Assembly (NCBI RefSeq): GCF_043789415.1
Contig: NZ_JBDLLW010000003.1
Location: 1-64,000 of the forward strand
From: Renibacterium sp043789415
Lineage (GTDB): Bacteria; Actinomycetota; Actinomycetes; Actinomycetales; Micrococcaceae
Length of the DNA stretch: 64,000 nucleotides
Direction: 5' to 3'
Made by a program: the position numbers and the translations under genes. Shown here piece by piece: positions 52,401 through 61,076 of the stretch. The notes under the pieces were generated by a model. The model worked only from the letters and a program-made list of their open reading frames with translations. It had not been told where the DNA came from and did no database searches. How positions within the stretch are numbered: position 1 is the first letter of the stretch; each line of letters begins with the position of its first letter.

Positions 52401-55178
52401 TTAGATTCCAGCTAAATCATGACGCGAGGAGACACCCAGCTTCGCATAGACCTGATAGAGATGGCCTTCCACCGTTCGAATGGAAAGCCCCAACCGCGCG
52501 GCGATCCTCTTATTACTCAGCTTCTGCCGCACTAAATCGACGATCTGGCGCTCCCGGCGGGTCAGGGCAGCCACTCTGCCGGCTAGCTCGACGTCCAGCT
52601 CCTTGTCCGTCACCGGCGCCCGGGCACTCAGCGGGCGCCCAGTTTTCGCCAGCATTCGCCTGGCTTGAGCTGCCGTGAATCGGTCGCCAGCGGCAAGCGC
52701 GAAGGTCTCGGCTTGCTGTGCACAACGATCCACCGCCAGGTGCAGCCCAAGCCCTTCGGCCAGCCGGGCGGCGTCGAGCATCTGCGCCGCGCTCCGCTTC
52801 AGATTGCCTTCGGCCATGGCTTTCGCGAGCTCGGTGAACCTCCACTGCGGGTGGGTGGCCACAGCGATCATCAAGCGGCATTCTTCCGGGGTCGCCCCGC
52901 CGATCAATAACGCTCCGAAAAGCACTCCGGCAGCGAGCCCGGTGCAGCCTTGCGCAAGGTCTGCCTCAGCCTTGCGCAGAATATCGCCCTCGTGCTCGGA
53001 ACGGCCCAGCCATCGCGCACTGATCAGTTCAAGATTCCTGGTCAAGGACTCATAGAACCAGGGACGGCGTTCGTGTTTGCTCTGCTGTGAGAGCTGCAGA
53101 TGTGCCCGGCCCTGACGGCGTTTCCCTTGAGTGGCGTAGACCAGAGCGAGTGCTGCTTCGGCCATCGAGGTGTAGCCGAAGGTGGGTTTCTGGTCGAATT
53201 GAGCGCAGGCTGAAAGCAACTGTTCAATAGCTTTCTCGGCTTGCTCACCAAAGAGATTCGCCAGTCCCAGGATAGCTTCGATGGAGGGCCCGAAAACTTT
53301 GAGCTGCGCGGGCCCTCTGGTCAGGGCAGGTTCCAGGATCTTGATGATCTGCTGCCAATCCCCCCATTGCAGCATCGAGATGACGTGAGTATCGAACCAC
53401 CAGATAAGTAAGGTCCGATCACCACTCGCGTGCACCTCTTCGAAGAGCCCCTTGCTCAGTTCGGCGCTCTCCAGTTCTCTCCCCATAGCTGTATAGGCTT
53501 CGACGCGCAAGATCTCGCAGGCCAGCCGATGATGCTCGGAGGCGGCTGCATCGCTCGCGCCGGCTTCCACTCTCGGTAAGGCTTCGTGGAAGCGGCCGAT
53601 AAAATGCAGATAGCGCAATTCGGCAAGTTCCAATAATTCAGTGGTCCTACGGTTGAGGTGCCCGGACGCTGAACGCGCGATCAGGGCGCTCTTCGTCCTG
53701 GACAGTAAATCCTTGAGTGCTTCATCGTGCTCGGGCAGCCACTTCAACGCCTCAGCCCAGGTCAGAACGCAGCGGGCCTGAGTTTCTTCGTCCAGGCTCT
53801 GCCAGGCCTTCTCGGGAATCGCCTCGAAGACTTTAGCTGCGCGGTCGGGGAATTTGAGTTGCATCCAGGCGATTGCCGAGAGTTCCTGAGCCTCCAGCCA
53901 GCCGTGCTCTCGCTGCTCGATTCCAGCCAGGGCTAAGAGCGCGAATTCCGGGTCAAATCTCTCCAGCGCCACCCGAGCAGCGGGAATCGCATGCTCGGCA
54001 GCAAGTTTTTGCTCGGCGTCCAGAACGGCCGCCGCGAAGTCCAGCAGGTTCTGCCCGCTGCATCCGTTCTCTTCTTGCATCAGGTACCGGCCATGCACCC
54101 GGTAAAGTTCTTGACGCCGGGGCAGAGTCAGCCAGCTGCGCACCACCTCGCCGAAATAGGGCTCTCGCAATGACACCAAACGGTCGATTGAGTCGTCGAT
54201 CATCACGGTGCCAGATTCCTGCATCCCGGCGAGCGCGGTGGCCGAGAACCTTTTGGCCAACCGGCTCAAGGGGCAGCGACGCAACAGTGCAAGCACTTCG
54301 ATGATCTCCCGGCAGGCCGGGGTCTGCTGCTTCCATTGCCTGCGGAAAAAATCCTCTATCCACTGACTGCCCGCATAACTGATCGGCCCACGGAGAATCC
54401 AGACGCCGTATCGGGGGGATTGCCAGAGGTTACCGAGCCGTTTCTGCTCAGCGGCCAAGGATTGCAGCAGCAGCGGACTCCCATCGGCGAGGGAGTGCAA
54501 AGTATGCAGGGTCGTGGGCGAGATATGGCCGCCCAGCATAGCCCTCAGCAGCTTCTCGCTCTGCGCCACTGAGAAACCGCGTAATTCGAGATCGACGATC
54601 TTATGATTTCGGATCATCTGCTGGAAACCCACGGGGAGATCACGCCAGTTCCCCGCTGTGGCGATGATCTTGATCCCGGAGAGCAGCAGATTGGCCACCA
54701 CAGCCGCACTCTGCTGATCGAGGTGCTCCGCATTGTCAACCACCAGGACGATCTCCTGACCAGCGGCATCAAGCCGGATCAATTCGTGAATGCCCTGGAT
54801 GATGCTGATCGAATTGCTGAGCTCCGCCGGCAATCGAGCGAGGAAGAGCTTGAAACAGCTATAAGCGGTGTCCCGGCTGTCCTCGGCACAGCGCAACTGA
54901 ATCCGGTGATGCCGGGAATCCAGTTCCGCGGCCACAATATTGGCGAGCGACGACTTACCGATCCGCGGCGGTCCGACGATGACTGCGCCGTAGTGATCTG
55001 GGTTCAGGACTGCCTGGAGCACCCGTTCGATCTCGCTTTGCCAGCTCGCCGCAAACCATTCCAGCGGGCCCGCGGATTGGGCCTTAAGACCCTTTGGTTC
55101 ATTCGATTTTGAAAAACCGGAGCTAGTGATCCCCCGGGGATATCTCCCCCTTAACCCCGGAACCAGCTCTGTCGTCAT
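52401..55178 (-). CDS. Large ATP-binding LuxR-family (LAL/MalT-like) regulator, first of pair
   Basis: The 925-residue regulator has Walker A GPPRIGKSS (69-77), Walker B EIVLVVDNAEHLD, a TPR-like helical centre and a LuxR helix-turn-helix at the end (LTRRERQIVDLVRQKLSNKR, SIRTVEGHLYQVYAKLGV). GAGGGGA lies about 10 bases before the ATG. The tandem pair share architecture and probably arose by old duplication, but their ATPase and middle parts differ much, so they may sense different ligands or form a hetero-oligomer. Targets unknown. Confidence 0.9.
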   Translation of the reverse strand: MTTELVPGLRGRYPRGITSSGFSKSNEPKGLKAQSAGPLEWFAASWQSEIERVLQAVLNPDHYGAVIVGPPRIGKSSLANIVAAELDSRHHRIQLRCAEDSRDTAYSCFKLFLARLPAELSNSISIIQGIHELIRLDAAGQEIVLVVDNAEHLDQQSAAVVANLLLSGIKIIATAGNWRDLPVGFQQMIRNHKIVDLELRGFSVAQSEKLLRAMLGGHISPTTLHTLHSLADGSPLLLQSLAAEQKRLGNLWQSPRYGVWILRGPISYAGSQWIEDFFRRQWKQQTPACREIIEVLALLRRCPLSRLAKRFSATALAGMQESGTVMIDDSIDRLVSLREPYFGEVVRSWLTLPRRQELYRVHGRYLMQEENGCSGQNLLDFAAAVLDAEQKLAAEHAIPAARVALERFDPEFALLALAGIEQREHGWLEAQELSAIAWMQLKFPDRAAKVFEAIPEKAWQSLDEETQARCVLTWAEALKWLPEHDEALKDLLSRTKSALIARSASGHLNRRTTELLELAELRYLHFIGRFHEALPRVEAGASDAAASEHHRLACEILRVEAYTAMGRELESAELSKGLFEEVHASGDRTLLIWWFDTHVISMLQWGDWQQIIKILEPALTRGPAQLKVFGPSIEAILGLANLFGEQAEKAIEQLLSACAQFDQKPTFGYTSMAEAALALVYATQGKRRQGRAHLQLSQQSKHERRPWFYESLTRNLELISARWLGRSEHEGDILRKAEADLAQGCTGLAAGVLFGALLIGGATPEECRLMIAVATHPQWRFTELAKAMAEGNLKRSAAQMLDAARLAEGLGLHLAVDRCAQQAETFALAAGDRFTAAQARRMLAKTGRPLSARAPVTDKELDVELAGRVAALTRRERQIVDLVRQKLSNKRIAARLGLSIRTVEGHLYQVYAKLGVSSRHDLAGI

Positions 55179-55228
55179 CTAAAGCGTCCCCTCACGCTCT
55201 AGAGCCCTTGCGGCCCTAGTTTTCAACT

Positions 55229-55255
55229 CCCGGCAAGCCAACACCGCCTTGCGGG
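55229..55255 (-). terminator. Possible terminator after pth
   Basis: Arms cccggcaag and cttgcggg pair with one bulged base around a 10-base loop, between pth and the first LuxR regulator on the minus strand, with gttgaaaac after it. Weak. Confidence 0.3.
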
Positions 55256-55333
55256 CTTCATTCTAGGGGAAGGGTCAGGACAAACTAAAATTAACTACAT
55301 TCATTTTCGAAAGCGCGACGTAACAGTAAGCAG

Positions 55334-55918
55334 CTATTTCGGAGCGTGAAATCTTTGCTGGGCGGTCAGCAGGTCCGAGGAGATCAGCAGTTCCACAGCG
55401 TCCGCTGCATCCTGGATGAGCAGCGGCAATTCTTTCTTTTCAACGGTCGAAAATTCTTTGAGCACATGGTTTGCCGCGCTGCCCTGACTTCCAGGGGGGC
55501 GCCCGACGCCAACTCGGACCCGGTAATAATCCTTGGTGCCAAGTGCCCGACTAATATCGCGTAAACCGTTGTGCCCGCCTTCGCCGCCACCGATTTTGAG
55601 CTTGATCTGATCAAAGGGGATGTCTATTTCATCGTGTACCACGATGACGTTCTCAGCACTGAGGTCGAAGAATTTCGTCAGCGCTGCGGTCGGGCCGCCA
55701 CTGAGATTCATAAAGGTCTGCGGTTTTGCCAGCACCAGCTTGGGTCCGCCCGCTCCCAACCGACCCTCCGCCACCAGGGCACGGGATTTATTGCTGCGAA
55801 AGCTGGCAGAGATCCGGGCTGCGAGTTCCTCGACGACCATGAAGCCGATATTGTGCCGAGTACGACTGTAGTCGGGCCCGGGGTTTCCGAGCCCGACTAC
55901 AAGCCAGGTATTGCTCAT
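55334..55918 (-). CDS. pth: Peptidyl-tRNA hydrolase
   Basis: Releases peptide from prematurely dropped peptidyl-tRNA. The 194-residue enzyme has WLVVGLGNPG with Asn12, catalytic His22 in TRHNIGF, KPQTFMNLSG and VHDEIDIPF, then GGGEGGHNGL. Follows rplY by 9 bases, the classic rplY-pth pair. Confidence 0.96.
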   Translation of the reverse strand: MSNTWLVVGLGNPGPDYSRTRHNIGFMVVEELAARISASFRSNKSRALVAEGRLGAGGPKLVLAKPQTFMNLSGGPTAALTKFFDLSAENVIVVHDEIDIPFDQIKLKIGGGEGGHNGLRDISRALGTKDYYRVRVGVGRPPGSQGSAANHVLKEFSTVEKKELPLLIQDAADAVELLISSDLLTAQQRFHAPK

Positions 55919-55927
55919 ACCGAAAAG

Positions 55928-56533
55928 TTACTCAGCTGCCGGAGCTTCTGCGGCGGTTTCAGCGGCTTCGCCTTCAGCGCCCTCGCCCAGATCCTGCTCC
56001 TCCGGAACGGAGACATTGACGATCAGGGTGTCTGCCTCGGTCAGCAGCGAAACGCCCTTCGGCAGTTCGAGGTCCGAAGCGTGCAGATGCTCGCCTGCAG
56101 CGCGGCCTTCGATGCTGACCTCCAGGCTGGAGGGCAGGTGGGTCGCTTCAGCTTCCACACTCACCGAATTGGCTTCCTGGTTGGCGACGGCGCCGGGAGC
56201 CACTTCGCCGATCAGCACCACGGGAATGTCCACGGTGACCTTTTCGCCACGACGCACGGTCAGCAGGTCGATGTGCTCGATGATCTGCAGTACCGGATCG
56301 CGCTGAATGTCCTTGACCAGCGCCAGGTGCTCTTCACCGGCGATGTCGAGGGTGAGCAGAGCGTTGGCCTGACGGGCAGCCCGGGTGGTCTCGCGCTCGG
56401 GGAGGACGATGTGCAGCGGCTCAGCGCCGTGGCCGTAGATGACGGCGGGGATCTGGTGGGCACGGCGAGCGCGACGTGCAGCGCCCTTGCCGAATTCGGT
56501 GCGCAACTGCGCGGCAAGCTTATTATCAGCCAT
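55928..56533 (-). CDS. rplY: 50S ribosomal protein L25 (Ctc form)
   Basis: The 201-residue protein is the long L25/Ctc form: an N-terminal 5S-rRNA-binding domain (about 1-95, FGKGAARRARRAHQIPAVIYG) plus the C-terminal TL5-type domain and an acidic Ala/Glu tail. It binds 5S rRNA in the large subunit and is a general stress protein in some bacteria. AAGGAGTTCC precedes the ATG. Cotranscribed with pth. Confidence 0.95.
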   Translation of the reverse strand: MADNKLAAQLRTEFGKGAARRARRAHQIPAVIYGHGAEPLHIVLPERETTRAARQANALLTLDIAGEEHLALVKDIQRDPVLQIIEHIDLLTVRRGEKVTVDIPVVLIGEVAPGAVANQEANSVSVEAEATHLPSSLEVSIEGRAAGEHLHASDLELPKGVSLLTEADTLIVNVSVPEEQDLGEGAEGEAAETAAEAPAAE

Positions 56534-56719
56534 TGGAACTCCTTAGATTAGTCAAGCAAGGACGACTGGGCCGACCCCTGAGACAGGAGTTCAACCATGT
56601 CGATCACGGAAAACCCACTTCAGAGTCTTCCCTCGCCAAGGTACTGGTCAAGTTTAGCAGCTAAACCAAAGCCCCCCAACGCCGTCCCCACCTCCACCCA
56701 ATCCAGCTATCCCACATAA

Positions 56720-56769
56720 ATGTTGCGGATGAGGTAGTTGTGACCCCGAATAAGTCTCATCAGCAACAT
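56720..56769. repeat. 14-bp inverted repeat next to the tandem repeat block
   Basis: Arms atgttgcggatgag and ctcatcagcaacat are complementary except at one position, around 22 bases; outer cccac/gtggg pairs extend the symmetry. It could be a small MITE-like element or transposon-end remnant, or a hairpin upstream of rplY. No transposase is nearby. Confidence 0.4.
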
Positions 56770-56802
56770 CAGTAACACTCGGTGGGACAGGTGGTTAGCA
56801 AG

Positions 56803-57115
56803 GTGGCGACGAAGTCGACACGAGAGAGCTATGCGAGGGCCCCGAACTGAGCTGGCGAAGCTTGGGAACATAGCTCTCGGGGAGTGCCCTAAGAGAGCGA
56901 ATAGGGTGCCCTGCCCGAGCCTGCGAGGGAAAGGGCAGTTCGCGAATAGAGTGGGGCACGAGGGGCCCGACGTGGCGACGAAGTCGACACTAGAGAGCTA
57001 TGCGAGGGCCCCGAACTGAGCTGGCGAAGCTTGGGAGCATAGCTCTCGGGGAGTGCCCTAAGAGAGCGAATAGGGTGCCCTGCCCGAGCATGCGAGGGAA
57101 AGGGCAGTTCGCGAA
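56803..57115. repeat. Two tandem copies of a 169-bp unit (dispersed repeat family)
   Basis: The segment starting gtggcgacgaagtcgacac at 56803 recurs at 56972, a period of 169 bases; the second copy stops at 57115, just before the end of prs (57120). I see only three clear differences between them in the shared ~144 bases. Each copy holds a perfect gagagctatg/catagctctc stem, a ctgccc/gggcag stem, and the 33-bp core (56835-56867, 57004-57036) shared with accE. No real ORF; those that cross it are by-products of composition. The rest of 56534-57119 is the rplY leader and spacer. Confidence 0.85.
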
Positions 57116-57119
57116 CGCG

Positions 57120-58100
57120 CTAGGCTTGGCCGTCGAAGAGCGAGGTAACGGAGCCGTCTTCGAAGACTTCCTTGATCGCTCGGGCGATCAGTGGAGCGAT
57201 CGAGAGCACGGTGAGCGAGTCAAAGCGCTTCTCCGCGGAGATCGGCAGCGTATTGGTCACCACCACTTCCCTAGCGCCGCACTCGGCGAGACGCTGGGCG
57301 GCCGGATCGGAGAAGACCGCGTGGGTTGCCGCGATGATCACGTCACGAGCGCCGGCGTCCTTGAGGACCTGCACCGCACCGGCAATGGTTCCGCCGGTGT
57401 CGATCATATCGTCGATCAGCACGCAGGTGCGGCCCTCGACCTGGCCCACTACCTGTTTGGAAACGGCATGGTTCGGCACTCTGAGATCGCGGCTCTTGTG
57501 CACGAAGGCCAGAGGAGCGCCACCCAGCCGATCGGCCCATTGCTCAGCGACCCGGACTCGGCCGGTATCGGGCGAGACAACCGTGATCTCCTCGACATTG
57601 ACCTTGCCTCGCAGATAATCGGCGAGCAGCGGTGTAGCCATCAGATGATCCACCGGGCCGTCGAAGAAGCCCTGGATCTGGGCGGTGTGCAGGTCGACGC
57701 TCATCAGGCGGTCGGCGCCTGCGGTCTTGTAGAGATCCGCCACCAGTCGGGCGGAGATCGGCTCCCGGCCACGGCCCTTCTTGTCCTGCCGGGCATAGGG
57801 GTAGAACGGCGAGACCACGGTGATCCGTTTCGCCGAAGCCCGCTTGAGCGAGTCGATCAGGATCAGCTGTTCCATCAGCCAGTTATTCAGCGGAGCGGGA
57901 TGCGCTTGCAGCACGAAGACGTCGGCCCCGCGAACACTCTGCGCGGCTCGTACGTAGATCTCGCCGTTGGCGAAATCGTAGGCATCTATCGGCAGTAAAT
58001 CGGTTTCCAGCTCGGCAGCGATCTGCTGAGCGAGTTCGGGATGCGCTCGCCCGGAGGCCAGTAGCAACTTCTTTTCACCGCGAGCGGTAATCTCATTCAT
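57120..58100 (-). CDS. prs: Ribose-phosphate pyrophosphokinase
   Basis: Makes PRPP from ribose-5-phosphate and ATP for nucleotide, His and Trp synthesis. The 326-residue protein has FANGEIYVRAAQSVRGADVF, ISARLVADL, SVDLHTAQIQGFFD and the PRPP loop VLIDDMIDTGGTI. Two bases after glmU, with GAGGAAGG in the glmU end as ribosome site. Its 3' end abuts the repeat block with only four bases between. Confidence 0.96.
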   Translation of the reverse strand: MNEITARGEKKLLLASGRAHPELAQQIAAELETDLLPIDAYDFANGEIYVRAAQSVRGADVFVLQAHPAPLNNWLMEQLILIDSLKRASAKRITVVSPFYPYARQDKKGRGREPISARLVADLYKTAGADRLMSVDLHTAQIQGFFDGPVDHLMATPLLADYLRGKVNVEEITVVSPDTGRVRVAEQWADRLGGAPLAFVHKSRDLRVPNHAVSKQVVGQVEGRTCVLIDDMIDTGGTIAGAVQVLKDAGARDVIIAATHAVFSDPAAQRLAECGAREVVVTNTLPISAEKRFDSLTVLSIAPLIARAIKEVFEDGSVTSLFDGQA

Positions 58101-58102
58101 GG

Positions 58103-59608
58103 CTACTTGCCTTCCTCTGCTGAGGGGTCGATTGACTGATGGGTGGAAATCTCAAGGGCTGACAGCGCAGCTTGCGCTAACTCAGCGGATTGCGAACCGG
58201 GCCGGTGATCAATAACCCACTGTTCCAGGTTCCGCTGAGCCGCGATGCTCAGCGCGAGGGCTCCGGGCGGCACCGATTTGCGGAGCACAGCACCGGCACC
58301 GCTGTACGCTCCATCACCCACCTCGACCGGGGCCACGAAGACAGTGTTGGAACCGGTGCGCACTCCCGAGCCGATCACCGTGCGATGCTTCTTTTCGCCG
58401 TCGTAGTTAGCGGTGATGTTCCCACAGCCGATATTGGTGTCTTCGCCGATTTCGGCGTCTCCCGCATACCCCAGATGGGAAAGCTTGGAGCGCGCACCGA
58501 TCCTGACGTTCTTGGTCTCGTAGAAAGCACCGATTTTGCCCGCTTCTCCGAGCACCGTCCCGGGGCGCAGATAACTGAAGGGGCCCACCGTGGCACCGGC
58601 GAGCACAATCGCTCCTGATCCGTGGGTGCGGGTCACCGTGGCAGCTTCGCCGATCTGCACATCTGTCAGGGTGCAGTCCGGGCCGACGACGGCGTCCCGC
58701 TCAACGAAGGTGCTGCCGTGCAGCTGACTGCCGGGCAGCAGGGTGACATCCTCCGAGAGCTTGACCTGCACATCGACCCAGGTGCTGCCGGGATCGACCA
58801 CCGTCACCCCGGCGCGCATCCAGGCCTCCAGAATCCGGCGGTTCAGCTCGGCCCCCAGAGCGGCGAGTTGCACTCGATCGTTCGCTCCTTCCACCTGCCA
58901 GCGATCATCGGTCACCACGGCCGCCACCCGACGTCCGGCGGCCACTGCAATGCCCAGCACATCGGTCAGGTACATCTCACCCTGAGCGTTATCGGTGGTC
59001 ACCTGCCGTAGACCCTCCCGCAGCAGAGCGGCATCGAAAACATAGATTCCGGAGTTGATCTCACGGATTTCACGCTCGGCGTCCGAGGCGTCCTTGTGCT
59101 CACGGATGCCCAATACGGTGCCTTCAGCGGAGCGCAGGATCCGGCCATAGCCGGTGGCGTCTTGCAATACCGCGGTCAGCACGGTGACGGCGTTGCTGTC
59201 CTGACGGTGGACGGCGATCAGTTCACGGAGTAAGTCGGTGGTGAGCAAGGGAACGTCCCCGTAGCTGACCAGCACGGTGCCATCGATCGGCTCTCCTTGC
59301 GCGACGTCGAAAGCTTGCAGAGCGACTTGCACCGCCCGGCCGGTGCCGGGCACCTCGTCTTGGTCGACGATCAAGGCAGCGGGATCGAGTTCGCTGATTT
59401 TTGCCGCCACCAGCTCTCGTTCATGGCGCACCACGGCGGCTAAGCGCTGTGGTTCCAGGGAACGGACGGCGGAGAGCGCGTGGCCGATCATCGGCAGGCC
59501 CGCAATTTCATGGAGGATCTTAGGTTTCCGGGATTTCATCCGGGTGCCGGCACCAGCGGCGAGAACGATAACCGAGAGTTCAGCGGCTTCGGACGGCACG
59601 GAATTCAA
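58103..59608 (-). CDS. glmU: Bifunctional GlcN-1-P acetyltransferase/GlcNAc-1-P uridyltransferase
   Basis: Makes UDP-GlcNAc for peptidoglycan. The ~501-residue protein has the uridyltransferase signature VIVLAAGAGTRMKSRKPKIL, then VSYGDVPLL, and a left-handed beta-helix acetyltransferase half with hexapeptide repeats and GYAGDAEIGEDTNIG, NYDGEKKH. The TTG at 59608 is chosen because AGGAG lies 5-6 bases ahead; a GTG three codons on (59599) and an ATG 18 codons earlier are alternatives. Cotranscribed with prs. Confidence 0.93.
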   Translation of the reverse strand: MNSVPSEAAELSVIVLAAGAGTRMKSRKPKILHEIAGLPMIGHALSAVRSLEPQRLAAVVRHERELVAAKISELDPAALIVDQDEVPGTGRAVQVALQAFDVAQGEPIDGTVLVSYGDVPLLTTDLLRELIAVHRQDSNAVTVLTAVLQDATGYGRILRSAEGTVLGIREHKDASDAEREIREINSGIYVFDAALLREGLRQVTTDNAQGEMYLTDVLGIAVAAGRRVAAVVTDDRWQVEGANDRVQLAALGAELNRRILEAWMRAGVTVVDPGSTWVDVQVKLSEDVTLLPGSQLHGSTFVERDAVVGPDCTLTDVQIGEAATVTRTHGSGAIVLAGATVGPFSYLRPGTVLGEAGKIGAFYETKNVRIGARSKLSHLGYAGDAEIGEDTNIGCGNITANYDGEKKHRTVIGSGVRTGSNTVFVAPVEVGDGAYSGAGAVLRKSVPPGALALSIAAQRNLEQWVIDHRPGSQSAELAQAALSALEISTHQSIDPSAEEGK

Positions 59609-59733
59609 CCTGGCTCCTGTAATTCGCTTGGCTGGCTTGCACTTGTCCCAGCCGTTCTTCAAACGGCCAGCACCGGTTGTTGACTATCCTACCCAGTCCA
59701 CACCCAGGCGTTCCTCCCGGCCTGAGGACCGGG

Positions 59734-59805
59734 TTCCGCCCATAGGATTCGAACCTATACTCCACAGCTCCAAAGGCTGGGGTGCTGCCGTTACACCAGA
59801 GCGGA
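59734..59805 (-). tRNA. tRNA-Gln (anticodon UUG)
   Basis: The minus strand folds as a cloverleaf: acceptor tccgctc pairs with gggcgga (one G-U), D-arm ggtgtaacggcagcac, anticodon loop ctttgga with UUG, and T-arm ending ggttcgaatcc. CCA is not encoded. No other tRNA is adjacent. Length and arms are normal, with one weak pair at the base of the anticodon stem. Confidence 0.9.
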
Positions 59806-59890
59806 TTGTGCATTTTTTGCACGAACATCTAGTCTGCCATGAGTGACGGCAACTGCGCGAGTTGAGTGCGTCTACGGCGGGCGGATCCGG

Positions 59891-60898
59891 CTAGGAAGCA
59901 GTGGAGGCCCGAACCACCAGTTCCGGTTCGAAGACCACCTGTTCGCGTTCCGCAACAGACGAAGCAGCGATCTCGTGTTCCAGCAGTTCGATTGCGACCG
60001 TACCGATTTTCTCAGCGGGCTGCCGAACAGAGGTCAGCGGGATCGGCGTCGCCCGGGTATAGGGGATGTCGTCGTAGCCCATGATCGCCACATCACGCGG
60101 AACCGAAAGCTTGCCGTCTGCGATCACCATTTGAAGGATGGCCAGAGCCAGCAGATCGTTCGCGGCGAAGATGGCATCCGGCAATTCTTCGTAGAGCATT
60201 GAGGAAAATTGCTGGGCGGTCTGCTGAACGTGATCGGCGGTGAGCCCCTGTGCCTCGAAGACCAGCAGCCGAGCTCCCGGCACAGTCGCTACCGCGGCTT
60301 GCGCTCCCCGCAAACGATCGGCCACTTGGCTCTGTGCCAGAGGCCCACTCACGAAAACGATGTTCCGGCGACCCTCGGCGAGCAGATGAGACACAGCCAT
60401 TCGCCCACCCGCCACATTGTCGACTGAGACCGAAGCGAAACTGCCATCGGAGCTCACCCGGTCAACAAGAATCGCCGGGGTGCCCCGCTGGCTCAGCTGG
60501 CGAATTCTCTCGATCGAGCGACTCACTGGGGAGACGAGCACACCGGCGACTCGCTGTTCCTCGAAGAGGTCGAGGTACATTTGCTCGCGCTCGACCTTCT
60601 CATCGCTGTTCCCGACGAGCACCACATGCTCGTGCTGCAGCGCATTTTGTTCTGCTCCTCGTGCCACACCGCTGAAAAACGGGTTGCTCGCATCGAGCAC
60701 GACCATTCCGATGCAACGACTGGCTCCCGCCCTCAGCTGGCGAGCCACATCGTTGCGGATGTACCCGAGATCCTTGACCGCGTCGAGCACTCGTTCTGCT
60801 AATTCCGGGCGAACCGTGGACCTGCCATTGAGCACATTGGAGACGGTGCCCACCGAAACTCCTGCGCGTTCTGCGACATCCTTGACACTGAGAACCAC
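59891..60898 (-). CDS. LacI-family repressor, probably of rhamnose genes
   Basis: The 335-residue regulator has an N-terminal helix-turn-helix (SVKDVAERAGVSVGTVSNVL) with hinge and a periplasmic-binding-like sensor domain (DASNPFFSGVARG, DNVAGGRMAVSHL, AANDLLALAI, GYDDIPYT). The GTG is fixed by GGAGG five bases upstream; a longer frame upstream runs into the operator region. Divergent from rhaI with a palindromic operator pair between, so it likely represses rhaI and the aldolase gene, and probably itself, until L-rhamnose or a derivative binds. Confidence 0.88.
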   Translation of the reverse strand: MVLSVKDVAERAGVSVGTVSNVLNGRSTVRPELAERVLDAVKDLGYIRNDVARQLRAGASRCIGMVVLDASNPFFSGVARGAEQNALQHEHVVLVGNSDEKVEREQMYLDLFEEQRVAGVLVSPVSRSIERIRQLSQRGTPAILVDRVSSDGSFASVSVDNVAGGRMAVSHLLAEGRRNIVFVSGPLAQSQVADRLRGAQAAVATVPGARLLVFEAQGLTADHVQQTAQQFSSMLYEELPDAIFAANDLLALAILQMVIADGKLSVPRDVAIMGYDDIPYTRATPIPLTSVRQPAEKIGTVAIELLEHEIAASSVAEREQVVFEPELVVRASTAS

Positions 60899-60986
60899 GA
60901 CGACCTCCAATCGTGTACCAAAGTCTATGACACCGTAGGCCAAATAATATTTTTTCCGGCGTATGACTTGTACTTTCAAGGTATTG

Positions 60987-61026
60987 TATGAAACGATTCA
61001 TTCTATATTTAATGAATCGTTTCATA
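60987..61026. promoter_or_regulatory. Paired LacI-type operators in the rhamnose promoter
   Basis: Two LacI-like half-palindromes, tgaaacgattca (60989-61000) and tgaatcgtttca (61013-61024), are exact reverse complements of each other. They form a 16-bp perfect inverted repeat (60987-61002 with 61011-61026) around ctatattt. Each has the central CG typical of LacI-family sites; the 24-base centre-to-centre spacing would place two dimers at about two helical turns. They lie 51 bases before rhaI and 89 bases before the repressor start. Confidence 0.75.
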
Positions 61027-61076
61027 TCGAACGTGTGCCAACGATCAGCCACATTTCGTGATAGGGAAAAACGCCG

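Noticed and set aside
56803..57115. CRISPR array
   Set aside because: Only two long units with no spacers and no cas genes.
56831..57119. Open frames inside the 169-bp tandem repeats
   Set aside because: They repeat with the DNA unit, lack ribosome sites and result from the repeat itself.
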